A stretch of 64,000 bases of DNA from Inhella proteolytica (GTDB lineage Bacteria > Pseudomonadota > Gammaproteobacteria > Burkholderiales > Burkholderiaceae_C). Positions 58,788-64,000 of this stretch are shown one piece after another. The notes below the pieces were generated by a model. That model did no database searches. It had not been told where the DNA came from and worked only from the letters and a program-made list of their open reading frames with translations. Position 1 is the stretch's first letter. Each line of letters begins with the position of its first letter. The stretch lies in assembly GCF_016093275.1 (NCBI RefSeq), contig NZ_JAEDAK010000003.1:1-64000 (forward strand), in the 5' to 3' direction. Made by a program: the position numbers and the translations under genes.

Positions 58788-59951
58788 TTATTCCTTGGCC
58801 ATCAGGGAGACAAAGCGGTCGAACAGGGTGCCGATGTCATGCGGCCCTGGACTGGCTTCGGGGTGCCCCTGGAAACTGAAGGCGGGCTTGTCGGTGCGGG
58901 CGATGCCTTGCAGGCTGCCGTCGAACAGGCTGATGTGGGTGGCGCGCAGATTCGGCGGCAGGGTCTGTGCGTCGACCGCGAAGCCGTGGTTCTGGCTGGT
59001 GATGGAAACGCGGCCGGTGTCCAGGTCCTTGACCGGATGGTTGGCGCCATGGTGGCCGAACTTCATCTTGAAGGTCTTGGCGCCGCTGGCCAGCGCCAGG
59101 ATCTGGTGGCCAAGGCAGATGCCGAAGGTCGGCAGCCCGGTCTCCACCAGCGTGCGCGTGGCCTCGATTGCGTAGTCGCAGGGCTCGGGGTCGCCAGGGC
59201 CGTTGGAGAGGAACACGCCGTCCGGTTCGAGATCGAACACGCGGCTGGCGGGGGTCTGCGCGGGCACCACCGTCACGCGACAGCCGCGCGAGGCCAGCAT
59301 GCGCAGGATGTTGCGCTTGACGCCGAAGTCGTACGCCACGACGTGGAAGCGCGAACGGGCCGGTTTTTCAAAGCCACCCTCCAGGCTCCATTCGCCCTCA
59401 GTCCAGACTTCCTCTGCGCTGCGGCTCACGACCTTGGCCAGATCCTGCCCAGCCATGCTTACGGCTCCGCGCGCGCGCCCCAAGGCCTGCTCCCAATGCG
59501 CTTCCGTGACCGCTTCACCCGGCGCCAGGGCCCAGAGACAGCCGTTCTGGGCGCCCGTCGAGCGCAGGATGCGCGTCAGCCTGCGGGTGTCGATGCCGGC
59601 AATACCGACGCAGCCATTGGCGCTGAGGTAGTCCTGCAGCCTTTGCTGGCTGCGGAAGTTGGACGCTGCGGCGGGCACCTGTCGCACCACCAAGCCGGCA
59701 GCGTGCACCCGGTCACTTTCCCCATCGGCCTCGTTCACCCCATAGTTGCCGATGTGCGGGTAGGTCAGCGTGACGATCTGGCGGCAGTAGCTGGGATCGG
59801 TCAGGATTTCCTGGTACCCAGTCAGCGCGGTGTTGAAGACCAACTCGCCCACCGATGAGCCCTGGGCTCCGATCGAGTGGCCGAGAAAACGCGAACCGTC
59901 GGCAAGGACCAGCAGACAGCTGGCGGCGGGAGGGGTGGTCGGCGAAAGCAA
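58788..59951 (-). CDS. carA: carbamoyl-phosphate synthase small (glutaminase) subunit
   Basis: A 387-residue CarA with the N-terminal domain ([24 protein letters not shown]) and a class I glutamine amidotransferase domain, with nucleophile C279 (TFGICLGHQ) and the His/Glu of [13 protein letters not shown]. The start is a TTG at 59951: a perfect AAGGAG (59960-59965) lies 8 bases upstream and there is no ATG at a suitable place. This non-ATG start may keep translation low. carB follows after 5 bases. Confidence 0.96.
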   Translation of the reverse strand: MLSPTTPPAASCLLVLADGSRFLGHSIGAQGSSVGELVFNTALTGYQEILTDPSYCRQIVTLTYPHIGNYGVNEADGESDRVHAAGLVVRQVPAAASNFRSQQRLQDYLSANGCVGIAGIDTRRLTRILRSTGAQNGCLWALAPGEAVTEAHWEQALGRARGAVSMAGQDLAKVVSRSAEEVWTEGEWSLEGGFEKPARSRFHVVAYDFGVKRNILRMLASRGCRVTVVPAQTPASRVFDLEPDGVFLSNGPGDPEPCDYAIEATRTLVETGLPTFGICLGHQILALASGAKTFKMKFGHHGANHPVKDLDTGRVSITSQNHGFAVDAQTLPPNLRATHISLFDGSLQGIARTDKPAFSFQGHPEASPGPHDIGTLFDRFVSLMAKE

Positions 59952-60062
59952 AAGCGCAGCTCCTTCTTTGAGCGCGCCCCGCCTGCCCTGGATGTAGCGG
60001 CCTGAATGCGGAGATCGAGGGGGTCTGGGTTCGAGGCGCGCTGTTTTAGGGTAAACCTGAGG

Positions 60063-60068
60063 AGTATA
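60063..60068 (-). promoter_or_regulatory. probable -10 box of the carAB promoter
   Basis: TATACT on the minus strand, 111 bases before the carA TTG, in the 201-base space between rlmD and carA. No good -35 is seen 17 bases upstream (CCTGAG region), which suggests an activator-dependent promoter. The resulting leader would be about 105 bases. Confidence 0.45.
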
Positions 60069-60152
60069 GCCCGGAGATCGCCAGCCTCAGGCGTCGGGAA
60101 GCACGAATCCGGCGTTGAACTGGCCGGGCAGTCAGCCCAGCCTTTCCCATGG

Positions 60153-61508
60153 TCAGTCCCGATCAAAAACCGCGATGCTTTCAACGTGGGCGGTGTGCGG
60201 GAACATGTTCACCACGCCGGCTGCGCTGCAGCGGTACCCCGCCAGGTGCACCAGCACGCCCGCATCCCGCGCCAAGGTAGCCGGATTGCAGCTCACGTAG
60301 ACGATGCGTCGCGGCGGGCTCCAGCCAGGGGCAGTGGCGGGGTCTTGCACGGCATCGGCAACTGCCTTGGCCAGCGCGAAGGCACCTTCGCGCGGCGGGT
60401 CCACCAGCCATCGGGCCGCAGAGCCATAGGCCGCGAGATCGGCAGGCGCCAGCTCAAAGAGATTGCGCGCCTCGAAACGGGTCTTGCCCGCCAGGCCGTT
60501 GTGCCGCGCGTTTTCGCGCGACCGGGCCACCAACGCCTCACTGCCCTCGATGCCCAGCACCTCGCGCGCCTGGCGCGCCAGCGGCAGAGTGAAATTGCCC
60601 AAGCCGCAGAACCAGTCGATCACCCGCTCCTCGGGCTGCACCTCCAGCAGGCCAAGGGCCCGATGCACCAGCACCCGGTTGATGTCGTGGTTCACCTGCG
60701 TGAAATCGGTCGGCTTGAAGGGCATCTCGACGCCGAACTCGGGCAGGCGATAGCTCAGTGGCGCCACGGCTTCGTCCAGCAGATGCACGCTGTCCGGCCC
60801 CTTGGGCTGCAGCCACCATTGCACGCCATGCTGCGCCGCGAACTGGCGCAAGGCCTGCTGGTCGCTTGCGCTCAAGGGCTCCAGATGCCGCAGCACCAGG
60901 GCGATCACGCTGTCCCCCATCGCCAATTCGATCTGAGGCAGTCGCTCGCACGCGTCCATCGACTGAATGAGCGCGCGCAGCGGCATCAGCAGAGCGCTGA
61001 CCTCCGGGGGCAGAACCGGACACACCTGCATGTCCGCCACATAGCGGCTCTTGCGCTCGTGAAAGCCCACCAGCACGGTGCCCTTCTTCGCCACATAGCG
61101 CACCGACAGGCGGGCTCTTCGGCGGTAGCCCCAGGCCTGCCCCTCAATCGGGCGCAGCACCCGCTCGGCCCGCACCTTGGCGAGGTGCGCCAGGTTGTCT
61201 TCCAGGACACGCTGCTTCACTGCGATCTGCGCCGCCGGGTGGAAGTGCTGCATCTTGCAGCCGCCACAGGCTCCGGCATGCAAACCGAAATGCGGACAGG
61301 CCGGCCGCACCCGCTGCGGGCTTTCACGCCGCAGGGCGCTGATGACGCCCTGCTCCCAGTTGTTCTTGCGCCGCCCGACCACCGCACGCACCGTCTCACC
61401 CGGCAAGGCGCCTTCGATGAATACCACCTTGCCGTCGGCACGCCGGGCCACGCCCTGTGCCTCCAGATCCAGCGATTCGACTTTCAGCCACTCGTCTTGA
61501 TTGCTCAT
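60153..61508 (-). CDS. rlmD: 23S rRNA m5U1939 methyltransferase
   Basis: A 451-residue RlmD. An N-terminal TRAM domain is followed by four iron-sulfur cysteines ([14 protein letters not shown] plus QVCPVL). The SAM domain has [24 protein letters not shown] and the catalytic cysteine in [12 protein letters not shown] (C407). It methylates U1939 of 23S rRNA. The ATG at 61508 starts [14 protein letters not shown]; an upstream in-frame start is less likely. It follows rpoS by 53 bases. Confidence 0.95.
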   Translation of the reverse strand: MSNQDEWLKVESLDLEAQGVARRADGKVVFIEGALPGETVRAVVGRRKNNWEQGVISALRRESPQRVRPACPHFGLHAGACGGCKMQHFHPAAQIAVKQRVLEDNLAHLAKVRAERVLRPIEGQAWGYRRRARLSVRYVAKKGTVLVGFHERKSRYVADMQVCPVLPPEVSALLMPLRALIQSMDACERLPQIELAMGDSVIALVLRHLEPLSASDQQALRQFAAQHGVQWWLQPKGPDSVHLLDEAVAPLSYRLPEFGVEMPFKPTDFTQVNHDINRVLVHRALGLLEVQPEERVIDWFCGLGNFTLPLARQAREVLGIEGSEALVARSRENARHNGLAGKTRFEARNLFELAPADLAAYGSAARWLVDPPREGAFALAKAVADAVQDPATAPGWSPPRRIVYVSCNPATLARDAGVLVHLAGYRCSAAGVVNMFPHTAHVESIAVFDRD

Positions 61509-61561
61509 CCGGCAATTATCCGGACCGGGCGCAATGGCCCGGCCAGGAGCGTGTGGCATCG

Positions 61562-62488
61562 CTAAAAGAGAGCGTCCGGCTGCACGCCCTGGCGGATGAG
61601 GCTGCGCTTGAGCTTGCCCAGCGCCTCCACCTGGATCTGCCGGATGCGCTCGCGGGTCAGGTGCAACCTCCCGGCCACGGCATCCAGGGTCTCGGGTTCG
61701 CGCGCAAACAGGCCAAAACGAGCCTCCAGCACCTCGCGCTCGCGCTCCGTCAGCTCGCCCAGGCCCTGGGCCAGCAATTGCTCGACCTCCTGGAGCAAGC
61801 GCACCTGCAGAGGGTCGAGGTGGCTGGCGTCGCCCACATGGTCCACCATGGACTCATGCGCCTCGCCCTCGCGGTCCAGCGGCGCATCGAGTGAGGCGGG
61901 AAGCTCCAGATGGGCCAGCAAAGCCTGCACCTCGGCGATGGGGCGGCGCAGCAGCTGCGCCAGGTCCTCCACGCGAGCCTTGCCGTCCTGCACGCCCGGC
62001 AAGGCCTCGATGGTGCGCCGCGCACGCAGCAGGGCGCTTAGTTCGCGCACGACATGCACGGGCAGGCGCACCAACCGGGTCTGGTGCATCAAGGCGCGGT
62101 CAATGGCCTGCCGAATCCACCAACTCGCATAGGTCGAGAACCGAAAGCCCCGCTCCGGCTCGAACTTTTCGATGGCATGGATCAGGCCGAGGTTGCCTTC
62201 CTCGATCAGATCGCCCAGGGGCAGGCCGCGTCCGAGGTGATGCTTGGCGATGGACACCACCAGGCGCAGGTTGTGTTCCACCATCGCCTGCCGCGCGGCG
62301 AAGTCGCCGGCACGGGCCCGCACTGCCGTGGCGTACTCCTCTTCCGCACTCAGGAGCCGCGTGCGGCGGATCTCACGCAGATAGATCTGCAGGGCATTGC
62401 CGCCACTCTCTCGCGCATCGTCCGACGCACCGAACCCCTCACCCGCCTCGGCATCGGCTTCGTTCGTTCGCGGTCGGCGCGCCGGCAT
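61562..62488 (-). CDS. rpoS: RNA polymerase sigma factor RpoS
   Basis: A 308-residue primary-like sigma factor. It has a region 1.2/2 with [25 protein letters not shown], a region 2.4 with [19 protein letters not shown] and a region 4.2 helix-turn-helix [26 protein letters not shown]. It is shorter than RpoD, and its position after nlpD identifies it as the general stress and stationary-phase sigma. A strong GGAGG precedes the ATG. Its promoter in other proteobacteria lies within nlpD. It is about 20 residues shorter than E. coli RpoS, mainly at the N-terminus. Confidence 0.94.
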   Translation of the reverse strand: MPARRPRTNEADAEAGEGFGASDDARESGGNALQIYLREIRRTRLLSAEEEYATAVRARAGDFAARQAMVEHNLRLVVSIAKHHLGRGLPLGDLIEEGNLGLIHAIEKFEPERGFRFSTYASWWIRQAIDRALMHQTRLVRLPVHVVRELSALLRARRTIEALPGVQDGKARVEDLAQLLRRPIAEVQALLAHLELPASLDAPLDREGEAHESMVDHVGDASHLDPLQVRLLQEVEQLLAQGLGELTEREREVLEARFGLFAREPETLDAVAGRLHLTRERIRQIQVEALGKLKRSLIRQGVQPDALF

Positions 62489-62524
62489 GGAACCTCCAAG
62501 GCCCCGCCGCGCGAGGGCTGGAAA

Positions 62525-63460
62525 TCAGCGCGGCGGCAGCAATTTTGCCGGGTCCACCGGCTTGCCCTTGCGGCGAATTTCAAAGTGCAGCTTGACCTGA
62601 TCGGCATCCGAACTGCCCATCTCGGCAATGCGCTGCCCCTTGCGCACCAATTGGTCTTCCTTCACCAACACCGTCTGGTTGTGCGCGTACGCACTCAGAT
62701 AGGTTTCGTTGTGCTTGATGATGACCATGTTGCCGTAGCCACGCAGGCCGGAGCCGGCGTACATCACGCGGCCATCGGCCGCCGCCAATACGGCATCCCC
62801 CGCCTTGCCGCCGATGCCGATACCCTTGTTGCGCTGCTCGTCAAAGCTGGCGATCAGGGCCCCCGGCGAGGGCCAGGCCCAGCCGATCTCGCCTTCCCCA
62901 TTGGCCGAAGCGGCAGTGGCCGGCGGCACCACCGGCACAGGCGCAGGCGCGGGCACCACGGCACTGGCGGCGCCCGCCGCGGGCAGAGGCAGCGTGCTTG
63001 GCTTGCCGTCCGCGCCGCGGGCATCCAGCGGCTTGGTCTCGAGCTTGACCGCGGAGGCAACCGGCCGGCTGGACAAGCCGTCCGCCGGCGCTGCCGCCGT
63101 TGCAACGGCCTGCGGTGGCACCGTCCGGAGCACCTGCCCCACCTCGATCAGGTTGGGGTTGTCCAGCGCGTTCCAGCGCGCCAGGTCGCGCCAGCTCAAT
63201 CCGTGATCCAGGGCAATCCGCAGCAGGGTGTCGCCCTGCTTGACCACATAAGTGCCCGGTCGCGCCGGCTCAGCGCTTGCCGAAGCACGCGGCTCTGCGG
63301 TGTGGGCACTCGTCGACTGGCCATCAGCCGGCGCTACGGTGCGGTCTTCAACCGGGGCGCGATGCGGCTTCGGTGCCGCGCAGGCAGTGAGCAGAAGGAC
63401 GGCAGCAAGCGAAGTGAGGCGCAGGACTTGCACACGGCAAGGCAGGGAGACCAAGATCAT
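62525..63460 (-). CDS. nlpD: NlpD-like LysM/LytM lipoprotein
   Basis: A 311-residue lipoprotein. The signal ends LLLTACAAPK; the LysM domain (TYVVKQGDTLLRIALDHG...GQVLR) is at about 68-112; an Ala/Pro-rich linker follows; the LytM/M23 domain is at about 205-305. The zinc ligands of active M23 peptidases are replaced (GIGIGGKAG, and KLHFEIR with the first His lost), so it is a non-catalytic activator of a cell-wall amidase during division, like E. coli NlpD. The ATG at 63460 is chosen for its position before the signal; an internal GTG (63433) is possible. Confidence 0.9.
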   Translation of the reverse strand: MILVSLPCRVQVLRLTSLAAVLLLTACAAPKPHRAPVEDRTVAPADGQSTSAHTAEPRASASAEPARPGTYVVKQGDTLLRIALDHGLSWRDLARWNALDNPNLIEVGQVLRTVPPQAVATAAAPADGLSSRPVASAVKLETKPLDARGADGKPSTLPLPAAGAASAVVPAPAPVPVVPPATAASANGEGEIGWAWPSPGALIASFDEQRNKGIGIGGKAGDAVLAAADGRVMYAGSGLRGYGNMVIIKHNETYLSAYAHNQTVLVKEDQLVRKGQRIAEMGSSDADQVKLHFEIRRKGKPVDPAKLLPPR

Positions 63461-63522
63461 GCAAACGGTGAGACTTCGCAAAAGGTGCCGGAGCGGCGGA
63501 GGGAACGCTGCGGATTCGAGCG

Positions 63523-64000
63523 TCAGACCAGAACGCCAGATTTTAGAGGGACGAAGGAAACGCCCTCGCACTCGGTCAGCCGCCATTCCTGCGGCCCTTC
63601 AGCGCCGCGCACCCGGTCGACCACCATCAGACGCTGGCCACCCGCCCCCCGTGCGACCGGCGCCACCAAGCGGCCGCCCGGCGCCAGGTGCTGGAGCCAA
63701 GCCTCGGGGATCGCCTCACCACCCGCCGCCGCGATGATGGCGTCATAGGGGCCGACGCCCAGGCGACCCAGGCTGCCATCGGCCAACAGCAGCTGAAAGG
63801 AGCACAGCGGCAACTCCGATTTCAGGGCACTGAGGCGCGCTTGAGCACCGTGATGCAACGCGGCAATCCGCTCCACCGAGGTCAGGCGCTCTGACAACAA
63901 GGCCAGCAACGCCGCCTGATAGCCACAGCCCGTACCGATTTCCAGCACACGGCCCAGGCGCACCTCTGCACCGCCGCGAAGACGGCCCGGAGCCTCCGCC
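63523..64000 (-). CDS. pcm: protein-L-isoaspartate O-methyltransferase (start outside window)
   Basis: The frame remains open to the right edge of the window; the visible 158 residues are the C-terminal part. It has the SAM motif VLEIGTGCGYQAALLALL, YDAIIAAAGGEAIPEAWL and a Pcm-type ending, VSFVPLKSGVLV. It repairs isoaspartyl residues in aged proteins. It is followed by nlpD and rpoS, the conserved pcm-nlpD-rpoS order. A GTG at 63963 would be an internal start, which is unlikely because the sequence upstream still reads as the same domain. Confidence 0.93.
   Translation of the reverse strand, partial: AEAPGRLRGGAEVRLGRVLEIGTGCGYQAALLALLSERLTSVERIAALHHGAQARLSALKSELPLCSFQLLLADGSLGRLGVGPYDAIIAAAGGEAIPEAWLQHLAPGGRLVAPVARGAGGQRLMVVDRVRGAEGPQEWRLTECEGVSFVPLKSGVLV

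Noticed and set aside
61525-61542. Hairpin CCGGGC/GCCCGG between rpoS and rlmD as a terminator
   Set aside because: Only a 6-base stem with no T-tract on the minus strand.

Overview
This 64 kb window is ordinary, densely packed chromosome from a high-GC betaproteobacterium, almost certainly order Burkholderiales. The gene orders pcm-nlpD-rpoS, holC-pepA/lptFG, cysB, trxA-rho-rpmE2, ftsH-folP-glmM and carAB-greA, the AddAB-like helicase/nuclease pair beside trxA, and a PEP-CTERM regulatory module all fit that order. A Rubrivivax/Roseateles/Inhella-like lineage is my guess; the genus is inference. I see no prophage, insertion sequence, integron, CRISPR array or replication origin. Two tRNA genes are present: tRNA-Arg(TCT) and tRNA-Pro(TGG). 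No stretch longer than about 250 bases lacks a gene. Many genes overlap by 4 bases (ATGA or GTGA), and several convergent pairs abut or overlap.

Layout. 1-5 kb: end of mnmC, a Crp/Fnr regulator, an Mpo1-like membrane protein overlapping panE, and a YdgA-type DUF945 protein. 5-10.1 kb (minus strand): acyl-CoA dehydrogenase, thiolase and a FadB-like bifunctional enzyme form a compact beta-oxidation operon, preceded by rpiA. 10.2-13.9 kb (minus): a Tat-type carotenoid oxygenase paired with a DUF2141 protein, then an exported serine hydrolase. 14-16 kb: rdgC converging on dusA. 16-24.6 kb (minus): a TIGR03013-type sugar transferase, prsK, prsR and prsT (PEP-CTERM/exosortase regulation and biogenesis), followed in the same direction by an exported trypsin-like protease. 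No exosortase and no PEP-CTERM substrate is in the window. 24.8-26 kb: an orphan branched-chain amino acid-type binding protein with a structured leader. 26.2-31.8 kb: a small protein, holC and pepA on the minus strand, divergent from lptF-lptG-cbiX-cysB, which are chained by 4-base overlaps.

31.8-37.8 kb: an unrecognised protein divergent from a glutathione S-transferase and a TonB-dependent receptor, then tRNA-Arg, an OPT-family transporter and tRNA-Pro. 37.9-43.7 kb (minus): AddB-like then AddA-like recombination-repair proteins. 43.8-47.8 kb (plus): trxA, rho (with a C-rich leader), rpmE2 and an ArnT-like membrane protein. 47.8-54 kb (minus): rlmE, ftsH, folP, glmM and phoR, with phoR directly after glmM and no pst-phoU-phoB. 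54-60 kb: yhbY on the plus strand; carA, carB, greA and a DUF4149 protein on the minus strand. 60-64 kb (minus): the start-truncated pcm, then nlpD, rpoS and rlmD.

Nothing here clearly amounts to an entirely undescribed system. The best candidates for follow-up are the protease joined to prsKRT, the nested inverted repeats in the leader of the orphan binding protein, the Tat-exported carotenoid oxygenase/DUF2141 pair, the three stem-loops between rho and rpmE2, and the glmM-phoR junction without phoB.
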